From positions 1 through 30,932 of the forward strand of contig CAMJVA010000004.1 in NCBI GenBank assembly GCA_946409145.1: a stretch of 30,932 nucleotides of DNA, written 5' to 3'. Of the stretch, positions 23,781 to 30,879 are shown in pieces. The first letter of the stretch is position 1; each line of letters opens with the position of its first letter. The DNA comes from an uncultured Enterococcus sp. (lineage in GTDB: Bacteria > Bacillota > Bacilli > Lactobacillales > Enterococcaceae). The position numbers and the translations under genes were made by a program. The notes beneath the pieces are model-generated. The model saw nothing but the letters and a program-made list of their open reading frames with translations, made no database searches and was not told the origin of the DNA.

Positions 23781-24557
23781 TTAAATCTCTAACCATTGAA
23801 TTGCTTTTTTAATCCATTCATCCCAAAAGCTCCACTCGTGAGCCCCAGTTCCTTGAAAAATTTCTGTTTGAAATCCGGCTTCTGTTAGTTTTTTCCCGTA
23901 ATAAAGACTGGCACCAAGTAAAGGATCTTCTGTGCCACAAGCTAAAAAGATGGCTGGTTTTTCTTTAGCAGAAAAATTTTCTAACCACAATTTTGGATTA
24001 TTAATGGACGTTGCCATTTTTTCAAAGGGACCAAAAATACCTTCCCAATAACTGGCATTTCGAATTTTAAGCATTTCCTCTTTCATACCAATTAAAACAA
24101 GGGGTGCTGAAAGAGCAATCACTTTACTGAAGCGTTCCGGGCGTAATAAGCCTAACTTCATGGCTCCAAATCCTCCCATGGAAAGTCCAGCGACATAAGT
24201 TTTTTCTCGTTTTGTCGTTAATTGAGGAAAGAATTGTTCCAAAAGTTCCGGTAATTCTTCACTTAAAAAAGTCCAATACTTCATATCATAAGTAGTATCG
24301 GTGTACCAACCGTGACTAGTAGCTGGCATCACCACTGCTAAAGAATGTTCATTGGCATAGCGTTCAATTGAGGTTTTTCTGAGCCAAACATTTTCATTTC
24401 CACCCATTCCATGAAGTAAATATAAAACAGGAATATCCGTTGTTTGTCCTTTAGTATTTTCACCAATTTTTTTATTGGTATTTTGCGGTATTAAAACATT
24501 AAAAGAAACTTCCATTTGTAACGTATTAGAATAAACGTGACTTTGAAATAAGGCCAT
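23781..24557 (-). CDS. estA: Esterase of the S-formylglutathione hydrolase/tributyrin esterase type
   Basis: A 258-residue alpha/beta hydrolase (putative esterase family). The oxyanion segment VLYLLHGMGGNENVW, the nucleophile elbow GLSMGGFGAMK (Ser) and the C-terminal ACGTEDPLLG and GAHEWSFWDEW (Asp and His) give a complete catalytic triad. It resembles the tributyrin esterases of lactic acid bacteria, which hydrolyse short acyl esters; it has no signal peptide. The ATG is followed by ALFQSHVYSNTLQMEVSFNVLIP, a typical opening. It is the first gene of a unit with fmnB, an unexpected partner for EET. Confidence 0.88.
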   Translation of the reverse strand: MALFQSHVYSNTLQMEVSFNVLIPQNTNKKIGENTKGQTTDIPVLYLLHGMGGNENVWLRKTSIERYANEHSLAVVMPATSHGWYTDTTYDMKYWTFLSEELPELLEQFFPQLTTKREKTYVAGLSMGGFGAMKLGLLRPERFSKVIALSAPLVLIGMKEEMLKIRNASYWEGIFGPFEKMATSINNPKLWLENFSAKEKPAIFLACGTEDPLLGASLYYGKKLTEAGFQTEIFQGTGAHEWSFWDEWIKKAIQWLEI

Positions 24558-24662
24558 TTTTTTCTCCTTTCCGTACTTAGTTTAACTTTAGCTTATTTTA
24601 TCTAAAAAAGAAAAGCAAACTTTAAAAAAAGACGAAAAAATTTATTTTTCTAAGCAAAAATC

Positions 24663-24691
24663 TTGGTTTCCCTCGGAAAAGTCTTTAGACT
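24663..24691 (+). promoter_or_regulatory. Probable promoter of the 65-residue ORF
   Basis: TTGGTT (24663-24668) and TAGACT (24686-24691) are 17 bases apart on the plus strand. A free AAGGAG at 24701 has no start codon at useful distance, and an ATG-TAA mini-ORF sits at 24723 before the real gene. Confidence 0.5.
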
Positions 24692-24741
24692 AGAAAAAAT
24701 AAGGAGATTTTACTTAAAAATTATGTAAATGAGGTGGCAAA

Positions 24742-24939
24742 ATGCGCAATACTTGGTTAGAAAATGAACTAAAAAAAATTACAGAAGAAAAATATCAATT
24801 TATTATAGATACTTGTATTCATTATATTGAAGAACTTGAAGACGATAATGAAAGTCTTCAGATTGCTCTTGAAGGAAATATTTGGAGTCCTAAAAAATGG
24901 AATGAAAACAAGGCCAAAAAAGACAGTGACAAAAAATGA
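24742..24939 (+). CDS. Small acidic/basic protein of unknown function
   Basis: A 65-residue soluble protein, acidic in the middle (HYIEELEDDNESLQIALEG) and lysine-rich at the end (KKWNENKAKKDSDKK). It has a fair GAGGTGG ribosome site four bases from the ATG and a plausible promoter. It lies within the EET region between divergent units and has no domain I recognise. It could be a small adaptor or regulator; the evidence supports only that it is likely translated. Confidence 0.6.
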   Translation: MRNTWLENELKKITEEKYQFIIDTCIHYIEELEDDNESLQIALEGNIWSPKKWNENKAKKDSDKK

Positions 24940-24983
24940 TAAAAGTAGTAACTAGAAAAAAACATTTGTGATAAAAAGTAAAA

Positions 24984-25014
24984 AAGACTTGCCGGAAAAA
25001 TTCCGGCAAGTCAC
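24984..25014 (-). terminator. Terminator of pplA
   Basis: GACTTGCCGGAA and TTCCGGCAAGTC form a perfect 12-base stem (24986-25012) with a three-base loop, and a T-run follows on the minus strand. It lies shortly after the pplA stop codon. Confidence 0.9.
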
Positions 25015-25029
25015 AGCCTAAATTCCGGC

Positions 25030-25977
25030 TTATTTAGTTACAATGTTGTCCACTGTAATTTCAGCAGTGTCGCCTTTTTCAGCAGCATTAATTAATTGTT
25101 GTGCGTACATAATGAAAGCATGAGAAGAATGAGTAGCTCCTGTGACAACTTCAGTGTTACCAGCAGATGGTTTTTCTCCGCCCATAGCAGTTAAGAAGTT
25201 TTCGTTTAATTGAGGGATAAATTCAGCAGGACCTACGCCGGATTTAGCTTTCATATTTTTTTCGTAGTCAGCGTCATCTTTTTTAGATTTGCCGTCTGCA
25301 CTCTTGTAATCGTAGTTAGATTCAGTTACTTTTCCACCAGCAACAGTCATAGAGAATTCTACGTGGTAGCCGTTAGAATCATTTTTTTCTTTCAATGTGT
25401 AAGTGCCATCTTTAAGTTCAGCACCATTGTCGATTTCAATAGTATCAGTTTTACCAGCTTGAGCAGCTTGGATTAATTGTTGTGCATAGTTTTGGAATGC
25501 TTCAGAAGAATGAGTAGCTCCTGTTACGATTTCAACACCAGATGCGCTTTGAGCTTTCACTAAAGCTTCGTTTAAAGCTGGAATAAATTCAGCAGGACCT
25601 ACACCAGATTTATCTTTCATATTTTTTTCGTATTCAGCATCATCTTTTTTAGATTTGCCTTCTGCGTTTTTGTAATCATAGTCAGTTTCAGTGATTTTGC
25701 CATCTTTAACTGTCATAGTGAATTCTACGTGGTAACCGTTAGAATCATTTTTTTCTTTTAATGTGTAAGTGCCATCTTGAAGATCAGCTCCAGCAACTTT
25801 TTCTGGTGCAGAACTTTCAGTTGTAGATTCTTTAGTAGATTCTTTTGTTGAAACCTCTGTTGTAGATTCTTTTGTTGAGCTATCTTTGCTTCCGTTATTA
25901 TCAGCATTGCATGCCCCTAACACTAATGCTGAGAAAGTTAATAGGGATAAACTAGCCATTAATTTTCTTGCTTTCAT
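25030..25977 (-). CDS. pplA: PplA-like flavoprotein lipoprotein with two FMN-binding domains
   Basis: A 315-residue surface lipoprotein that carries electrons out of the cell in flavin-based EET. The signal peptide ends in LGAC (lipid-modified Cys23). A Ser/Thr/Lys-rich tether (about residues 29-57) spans the wall. Two FMN-binding domains follow, about residues 66-178 and 188-305, almost identical in sequence; each ends with VTGATHSS, where Thr155 and Thr282 are the expected covalent FMN sites. AAAGGAG lies seven bases before the ATG, and TTGACA-16-TAAAAT is the promoter. It is divergent to ndh2 and monocistronic. Orthologues in Enterococcus and Listeria also release a pheromone from the signal peptide; the corresponding octapeptide here would be FSALVLGA. 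Confidence 0.93.
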   Translation of the reverse strand: MKARKLMASLSLLTFSALVLGACNADNNGSKDSSTKESTTEVSTKESTKESTTESSAPEKVAGADLQDGTYTLKEKNDSNGYHVEFTMTVKDGKITETDYDYKNAEGKSKKDDAEYEKNMKDKSGVGPAEFIPALNEALVKAQSASGVEIVTGATHSSEAFQNYAQQLIQAAQAGKTDTIEIDNGAELKDGTYTLKEKNDSNGYHVEFSMTVAGGKVTESNYDYKSADGKSKKDDADYEKNMKAKSGVGPAEFIPQLNENFLTAMGGEKPSAGNTEVVTGATHSSHAFIMYAQQLINAAEKGDTAEITVDNIVTK

Positions 25978-26006
25978 TGTTATTCTCCTTTTCTATTTTT
26001 CCTTTT

Positions 26007-26024
26007 TTGTTGAAGTCTTCACAA
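26007..26024 (-). promoter_or_regulatory. Rex-like operator in the pplA leader
   Basis: On the minus strand, TTGTGAAGACTTCAACAA matches the Rex consensus TTGTGAA-N4-TTCACAA at 12 of 14 positions. It lies about 14 bases downstream of the pplA -10 box, over the transcribed start region, a place suited to repression. Confidence 0.5.
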
Positions 26025-26037
26025 ACCTTCACTTACT

Positions 26038-26065
26038 ATTTTATTAGATTCCATAATAATGTCAA
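26038..26065 (-). promoter_or_regulatory. Promoter of pplA
   Basis: On the minus strand, a perfect TTGACA (26060-26065) and TAAAAT (26038-26043) are separated by 16 bases. The start codon is 60 bases further. Confidence 0.85.
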
Positions 26066-26293
26066 TTACTTTTCTTAATATTACCCATATTTTTTGAAAA
26101 TTAGTGATGAAATTCTCTAATTTTATTGATGTTTGATTGATGCAACTTTTCACATTGCAAGGAAAAACCTCACAAAAAAAATTTTTTTACTCACCAAAAA
26201 AATAATTTTGCTCTTTTTTCAAATTAAACTCCCTTTCACAGATTATTTCTAAGAAAATCATTATATTTTCTGAAAAAATCTTTTTATTTAAAG

Positions 26294-26316
26294 AAAGTTT
26301 GTGAACTTTTTTATTA
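26294..26316 (+). promoter_or_regulatory. Palindrome with Rex half-site upstream of the ndh2 promoter
   Basis: AAAGTT-TGTG-AACTTT (26294-26309) is a perfect six-base inverted repeat. It contains TTGTGAAC (26299-26306), a complete left half of the Rex operator, whose right half is poorly conserved (TTTATTA). It ends 24 bases before the -35 box. Confidence 0.4.
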
Positions 26317-26332
26317 AATTAAGCAAGAATCA

Positions 26333-26361
26333 TAGACAAACTCTCATATCTTCAATATAAT
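26333..26361 (+). promoter_or_regulatory. Promoter of ndh2
   Basis: TAGACA (26333-26338) and a perfect TATAAT (26356-26361) are 17 bases apart. The leader is only about 45 bases and includes a 15-codon upstream ORF (26372-26419) that overlaps the ndh2 start. Confidence 0.8.
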
Positions 26362-26411
26362 AAAGGAGATTATGAACTTATTATTTTATATTTTAAGGAG
26401 CGGAAAAGACT

Positions 26412-28400
26412 ATGGCTAAAGAAAGAATCGTCGTAGTAGGTGCTGGTTATGCCGGTGTTTCTGCCACTAAACTTCTTTCAAAAAAATTGAAAAAAGAAGA
26501 CGTGGAAATCACGCTTATTGATCGTCACTCATATCACACCATGATGACAGAACTTCATGAAGTGGCTGGGGGTCGCGTGGAACCTACTGCAATTCAATAT
26601 GATCTGCAACGTTTGTTTTGTCGCAGAAAAAATGTGCAATTAGTAACAGATACTGTAATTGGCATTGACAAAGATAAAAAAGTTGTCAAAACCAAATTAG
26701 GCAGCTATCCTTTCGATCATTTAATTCTCGGAATGGGTGGAGAACCTAATGACTTTGGCACTCCTGGAGTGAAAGAAAACGGCTTTACTTTATGGAGCTT
26801 TGATGATGCTATTCGCTTAAGAGAACACATTTTAGCAACTGTGGAAAAAGCAGCTTTAGAACCAGATGAAGCTTTAAGACGGCAAATGTTAACTTTTGTA
26901 GTCTGTGGTTCTGGATTTACTGGAATTGAAATGGTTGGAGAATTAATCGACTGGAAAGCTCGTCTTGCTAAAGATTTCAAATTAGATGAAGACGAATTTA
27001 CTTTAATGGTTGTAGAAGCTTTACCAACTATTTTAAATATGCTAACTAGAAATGATGCTGCAAAAGCAGAACGTTTCTTAAAAGCTAAAAAAGTAGAACT
27101 TGTTTTAGATTCTCCAATTGTTGAAGTAGATAAAGAATACATCGTCTTAAAAGGCGGTCGTCAAATTCCAACAAATACTTTAATTTGGACAGCTGGAGTT
27201 AAAGCAAACTCTGATGCTGCTGACTTTGGTTTAGAATCTGCTCGGGGAAATCGTTTAGTTGCTAATGAACATATGCAAGCTAAAGGTTACGAAGATAAAA
27301 ATATTTATATTATTGGTGACCAAGTTTACTATGAAGAATTTGAAAACACACCAACGCCACAAATTGTTCAAGCTGCTGAACAAACTGCTCACGCTGCTTG
27401 CAGTAGTATTATTGGGGATATTAAAAAGACAGAAAAACATCCATTTAAATCCAATTACCAAGGATTCATGGTTTCCATTGGTTCTAAATGGGGTGTAGCG
27501 AACTTATTTGATAAAATTCATTTATCTGGCTTTTTAGCAATTGTCATGAAACACATTGTTAACCTTAAATACTTCTTTGATATTCGTACAGGATATTACA
27601 TGTTCCAATACATTATGCACGAATTCTTCCACATTAAAGATGAACGTAACGTGGCTCGTGGTCATTCTTCCCGTTACGGAAATGTCTTATGGTCTGTTCC
27701 TCTAAGAATTTTCTACGGTGTGGTTTGGTTTGTAGAAGCAGGTAAAAAAGTAGTCGGTAACGGTGAAGTCTTAAAACCAAGTACTTGGTTTGGTGAAGGT
27801 TCTTGGTTCACTGGAAATTCTGTTTTCCCTTGGACTTGGGAATATGCAGCTAGTGGAACGTCTTCAAGTTCTGATGTTGCTTCTTCTGCTTCCACAGTGG
27901 CAAGCACTGTAGCAAGTACTGCTGACGTTGCTTCTGGTGCTTCCGCTGCTGGAGATGCTGCAACAAGTGGTGCTGGTGAAGCTGCTGCTAAAGTTGCTCA
28001 TTTTGGTTTAAGTTATGCTTATGGAGAAGATCCTATGGTTGTTGTAGAAAAATCTCCAAACTGGTTTACTAAAATGATGCAATTTATGATGCCAAATAAT
28101 GATGTTGCTATGTTCTTCCAAAAATTCATGGTGATTTTTGAATTATTATTAGCTCTAGCTTTAATTGCTGGATTATTTACTTGGTTATGTAGTGCCACAA
28201 CCATTGTTTTAGTCATTGCCTTTTGTATGTCAGGAATGTTCTATTGGGTAAACATCTGGTTTGTTCCAGTTGCCTTTGCTTTAATGAACGGTTCTGGTCG
28301 TGCTATTGGTCTTGATAAATGGGTTGTTCCATTCTTACAACGAACTCTCGGGCGATGGTGGTATGGAAAAGAAAAAAGTTTATATGGCTTAAACAAATAA
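26412..28400 (+). CDS. ndh2: Type II NADH dehydrogenase with membrane C-terminal extension (EET Ndh2)
   Basis: A 662-residue enzyme that oxidises NADH and reduces a quinone, feeding the EET pathway. The FAD site is VVVGAGYAG (residues 7-15), the NADH site VVCGSGFTGIE (163-173) and the second flavin contact IYIIGDQ (298-303). Ordinary Ndh2 ends near residue 400. Here a C-terminal part continues with amphipathic and hydrophobic segments (about 425-443) and two to three membrane helices (about 572-625) with a DoxX-like flavour, as in the EET-associated Ndh2 of Listeria. Between them lies a Ser/Ala/Thr-rich linker (479-529). AAGGAG is 11 bases before the ATG. A terminator follows, then eetA. Confidence 0.92.
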   Translation: MAKERIVVVGAGYAGVSATKLLSKKLKKEDVEITLIDRHSYHTMMTELHEVAGGRVEPTAIQYDLQRLFCRRKNVQLVTDTVIGIDKDKKVVKTKLGSYPFDHLILGMGGEPNDFGTPGVKENGFTLWSFDDAIRLREHILATVEKAALEPDEALRRQMLTFVVCGSGFTGIEMVGELIDWKARLAKDFKLDEDEFTLMVVEALPTILNMLTRNDAAKAERFLKAKKVELVLDSPIVEVDKEYIVLKGGRQIPTNTLIWTAGVKANSDAADFGLESARGNRLVANEHMQAKGYEDKNIYIIGDQVYYEEFENTPTPQIVQAAEQTAHAACSSIIGDIKKTEKHPFKSNYQGFMVSIGSKWGVANLFDKIHLSGFLAIVMKHIVNLKYFFDIRTGYYMFQYIMHEFFHIKDERNVARGHSSRYGNVLWSVPLRIFYGVVWFVEAGKKVVGNGEVLKPSTWFGEGSWFTGNSVFPWTWEYAASGTSSSSDVASSASTVASTVASTADVASGASAAGDAATSGAGEAAAKVAHFGLSYAYGEDPMVVVEKSPNWFTKMMQFMMPNNDVAMFFQKFMVIFELLLALALIAGLFTWLCSATTIVLVIAFCMSGMFYWVNIWFVPVAFALMNGSGRAIGLDKWVVPFLQRTLGRWWYGKEKSLYGLNK

Positions 28401-28411
28401 TTCTCTTGCTT

Positions 28412-28457
28412 AAGGCTAAGAAAAAAGCGTTCCGCGCTTTTTTCCTAGCCTTTTTTC
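28412..28457 (+). terminator. Terminator between ndh2 and eetA
   Basis: AAGGCTAAGAAAAAAGCG and CGCTTTTTTCCTAGCCTT form a long stem with a small loop, followed by six T residues. eetA must rely on readthrough or its own promoter. Confidence 0.88.
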
Positions 28458-28494
28458 TTTTCCAAGGTGATTTCTATTCTAAATGGCAAACTTA

Positions 28495-28503
28495 TGCTAT
28501 CAT
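28495..28503 (+). promoter_or_regulatory. Possible extended -10 promoter of eetA
   Basis: TGCTATCAT is an extended -10 sequence 21 bases before the eetA ATG. No good -35 box is visible. Confidence 0.4.
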
Positions 28504-28524
28504 AAAGCAGAAAGTGAGACGCGT

Positions 28525-28947
28525 ATGAAATTAAAAGAATTCTTGAAAAAAAGCCAAATGAAACCTTTTGATGGGATAATTATTGTCCTTTTAATTCTCC
28601 TGTCTTTTTTACCTCTTGTGCTTTTTTCCTTAAAACAAGCTGGCCTTTCAGATACAGTCACCTACGAAGCGAAAATTTCGGTGGATGGGAAAACTCTTAA
28701 AACTTTCCCCTTAAAAAAAGGACAAGGAACCTTAACTTATCGTTACGAAGACGAAGACGGAGATTATAATTTAATTGAAGTCGTTGATGATAAAATCCGC
28801 ATAGTAGAAGCCAACTGTGGTGACTTAGTTTGTGTGAGACAAGGCTTTATTGAAAAATCTGGCGACACAATTGTGTGCTTACCTCACAAGCTCTTAATTG
28901 AAGTCATCGCCTCTGATGGAAGTGAGGATGGAAGCGTCATTTATTGA
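28525..28947 (+). CDS. eetA: EET membrane protein EetA (NusG domain II family)
   Basis: A 140-residue protein with one N-terminal transmembrane helix (about residues 17-37) and an extracytoplasmic NusG-II-like domain. Three cysteines stand out: NCGDLVC (Cys98 and Cys103) and IVCLPHKL (Cys118), a conserved pattern in EetA. In Listeria it works with EetB to pass electrons from quinol to extracytoplasmic flavin. I chose the ATG at 28525 rather than the upstream in-frame ATG at 28483, which lies before the probable promoter; the ribosome site GTGAG is weak. The stop codon overlaps the eetB start (TTGA). Confidence 0.85.
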   Translation: MKLKEFLKKSQMKPFDGIIIVLLILLSFLPLVLFSLKQAGLSDTVTYEAKISVDGKTLKTFPLKKGQGTLTYRYEDEDGDYNLIEVVDDKIRIVEANCGDLVCVRQGFIEKSGDTIVCLPHKLLIEVIASDGSEDGSVIY

Positions 28948-29519
28948 CCAAACTTATGGACAATACTTTAAGAAGAAACATTTATATTGCTTTACTCGTA
29001 GCTCAAGGAGTGATTATTGGTCTTTTGGAAAATATGATTCCTTTTCCATTTGCCATTGCCCCAGGAGCTAAGTTGGGACTAGCTAATTTAATTACAATTA
29101 TTGCTATTTTTACTATGAAAAAAACTGACAGTTTCTTTCTCGTTTTATTACGTTTACTTTTAACCACCTTACTAGGCGGCACTTTATCCACTTTTTTTTA
29201 CAGTTTAGCCGGAAGCGTCTTAAGTTATTTTGGCATGCTGCTAGTGAAATCTTTAGGGCCAAAAAAAGTAAGTATTATTGGTATTTCTGCCACAGGAGGC
29301 TTCCTTCACAATGTAGGACAGCTGTTAGTGGCAAGTTTCATTGCCCAATCAAGTAGTGTCATGCTTTATTTACCTATTTTATCTTTCATTGGAATTTTAG
29401 CAGGCATTGCCATTGGTATTGCGGCCAATTATTTATTAGAACACGTGGATACCTTGAAAAAATTTCAAATCGCTTATGAAAGTACCCAAAAAAAAGAAAA
29501 AAGATTTCGTCAGTCTTAA
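28944..29519 (+). CDS. eetB: EET membrane protein EetB (Gx transporter family)
   Basis: A 191-residue membrane protein with five to six helices, of the family often annotated as heptaprenyl diphosphate synthase component I or Gx transporter. The opening ALLVAQGVIIGLLENMIPFPFAIAPGAKLGLANL, with its PGAKLGLAN signature, is characteristic. In Listeria EetB forms the electron-passing membrane unit with EetA. The start is either TTG at 28944, overlapping the eetA stop as TTGA with GGAAG nine bases upstream, or ATG at 28956 without a close ribosome site; I favour the TTG weakly. dmkB follows after 21 bases. Confidence 0.85.
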   Translation: MTKLMDNTLRRNIYIALLVAQGVIIGLLENMIPFPFAIAPGAKLGLANLITIIAIFTMKKTDSFFLVLLRLLLTTLLGGTLSTFFYSLAGSVLSYFGMLLVKSLGPKKVSIIGISATGGFLHNVGQLLVASFIAQSSSVMLYLPILSFIGILAGIAIGIAANYLLEHVDTLKKFQIAYESTQKKEKRFRQS

Positions 29520-29540
29520 TTTTTACAAAAGGAGTTTCTT

Positions 29541-30533
29541 ATGCATATTCATCCCATGTGGCAAGCTTATCCTAGTTTAGAAAAAGAGCTTGACCAAACC
29601 TTAACCTTAATGGAAAAAACCATCCAATTAAATAATCCCACTGTCCAAGAAGCTGTTTTAGAAATGATTCACGCTGGAGGAAAATTACTTCGACCTGCCT
29701 ATCAACTCTTATTCTCCCAATTTGGTAAGGAAAAAGATAAGGATTCAAAAAAAACCATTGCTTTAGCCGCTTCTATTGAAATGCTGCACACGGCTACATT
29801 GATTCACGATGATATTGTGGATCAATCAGATTTGCGCCGAGGTCTTCCCACTATCCAAGCAAAATTTGGCACAGATACAGCTGTTTATGCAGGAGATTAT
29901 TTATTCGTCTGCTGTTTTAAACTCTTAGCCGATTACGCTTCTTCCTTAAAAAGCATCCAGTTAAACTCCAGAAGTATGGAAAAAGTTCTCACTGGAGAAT
30001 TAAGTCAAATGAATCGCCGCTATGATTATTCTGGAGGCGTAGAAGCTTATTTAGAAAATATCTCCGGAAAAACCGCAGAACTTTTTGCCCTAAGTAGTTT
30101 TATTGGAGCTTATGAAGCAGGATGCTCCCAAAAATTTAGTAATAATTGTCGCCAAATTGGGTTAAATATTGGATTGGCTTTTCAAATGATTGACGATATT
30201 TTAGATTATGACGGCACCCGTGACACCTTAGGAAAACCTGTTTTAGAAGATGTGCGTCAAGGTGTCTACTCCCTTCCTTTACTCTTAGCCTTAGAAGAAA
30301 ATAAAGCAGAACTATTACCTCTCTTAAATAAAAAAGGAGACATTTCTGATAGCCAAGTACAAGAAGTCTATCAATTAGTTCAAAGGAGTAATGGCGTTAA
30401 AAAAGCTCGCCAAATGGCTGACGATTACACACAAAAAGCCTTAAAAGCCATTGAAAAATTACCAACAACACCACAAAATACAAAAGAAATTTTAGGACAA
30501 CTTACAACACAAATTTTAAAACGAAAAAGTTAG
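29541..30533 (+). CDS. dmkB: Polyprenyl diphosphate synthase, EET-associated DmkB
   Basis: A 330-residue all-helical trans-prenyltransferase that builds the long isoprenoid tail used by DmkA. The first Asp-rich motif is IHDDIVDQSDLRRG (DDxxD, about residue 95), the second FQMIDDILDYDGT (about residue 223), and the substrate-binding GKLLRPAYQLL lies near residue 51. Residues before the first DDxxD (AASIEMLHTATL) suggest a long-chain synthase. AAAAGGAG lies seven bases before the ATG. It is in one unit with eetA and eetB. Chain length cannot be assigned by eye. Confidence 0.9.
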   Translation: MHIHPMWQAYPSLEKELDQTLTLMEKTIQLNNPTVQEAVLEMIHAGGKLLRPAYQLLFSQFGKEKDKDSKKTIALAASIEMLHTATLIHDDIVDQSDLRRGLPTIQAKFGTDTAVYAGDYLFVCCFKLLADYASSLKSIQLNSRSMEKVLTGELSQMNRRYDYSGGVEAYLENISGKTAELFALSSFIGAYEAGCSQKFSNNCRQIGLNIGLAFQMIDDILDYDGTRDTLGKPVLEDVRQGVYSLPLLLALEENKAELLPLLNKKGDISDSQVQEVYQLVQRSNGVKKARQMADDYTQKALKAIEKLPTTPQNTKEILGQLTTQILKRKS

Positions 30534-30545
30534 GAAGTCTGAAGA

Positions 30546-30842
30546 GTGAAAACTATATTATATGATGATAAAAAAGCGACTTTTCTGCTTTTAGGGTTGA
30601 GTTTTCTTGTCTCGCTTATTTTTTATTTCTTTTTGCCAAATAATGTCCCTATGCAATGGGGGGCAGATGGTTCTGTGAATTATACCTTACCTAAAATTCT
30701 CGCTGTCTTAGTGCTACCAGGTGTAAACGCCGTGATTCTTTTCACGCAACAACACAAAGGCAGACAAGCTTTAGTAGCTTCCCTTTTAGTCTTACTTTTC
30801 TTCATTGGAATGTTTAGTTATGTCTCATTTATAGCAAAATAA
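30546..30842 (+). CDS. Small DUF1648-like membrane protein
   Basis: A 98-residue protein with three transmembrane helices. The FLPNNVPMQWGADGSVNY segment after the first helix matches the DUF1648 (SdpI-like N-terminal) motif, P-x-x-x-P-x-H/Q-W-x-x-x-G. The start is GTG at 30546, following GGAAG, and lies 12 bases after dmkB, so it is co-transcribed with the EET genes. Its function is unknown; it may be a passenger or an accessory membrane component. Confidence 0.7.
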   Translation: MKTILYDDKKATFLLLGLSFLVSLIFYFFLPNNVPMQWGADGSVNYTLPKILAVLVLPGVNAVILFTQQHKGRQALVASLLVLLFFIGMFSYVSFIAK

Positions 30843-30879
30843 AGCAGAGAATCCTTCTTTGGAATTCTCTGCTTTTCTT
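30841..30879 (+). terminator. Terminator ending the eetA-eetB-dmkB unit
   Basis: AAAGCAGAGAATCC and GGAATTCTCTGCTTT form a hairpin with a six-base loop (one bulged A), followed by T-rich sequence. The last 50 bases of the window hold nothing I can name. Confidence 0.8.

Larger units (their letters stand above)
25978..26411. promoter_or_regulatory. Divergent regulatory region between pplA and ndh2
   Basis: A 434-base, extremely AT-rich non-coding region containing both promoters. Other structures seen are an 18-base Rex-like site at 26007-26024, the inverted repeat AAAATTAG-N12-CTAATTTT (26097-26124), a TGCAA-N9-TTGCA repeat near 26140-26160, and the palindrome AAAGTT-N4-AACTTT (26294-26309). 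No riboswitch or RNA gene was recognised. The A and T tracts at 26170-26220 may bend the DNA. Confidence 0.7.

Noticed and set aside
25978..26411. Riboswitch or small RNA gene in the pplA-ndh2 gap
   Set aside because: No conserved riboswitch core is visible; most of the region lies upstream of both promoters.
27255..27498. Opposite- and same-strand ORFs inside ndh2 and other genes
   Set aside because: They lack ribosome sites and overlap clear conserved coding sequence.
27846..27998. Frameshift or assembly error in ndh2
   Set aside because: The reading frame is intact on both sides and the codons encode a sensible low-complexity linker.
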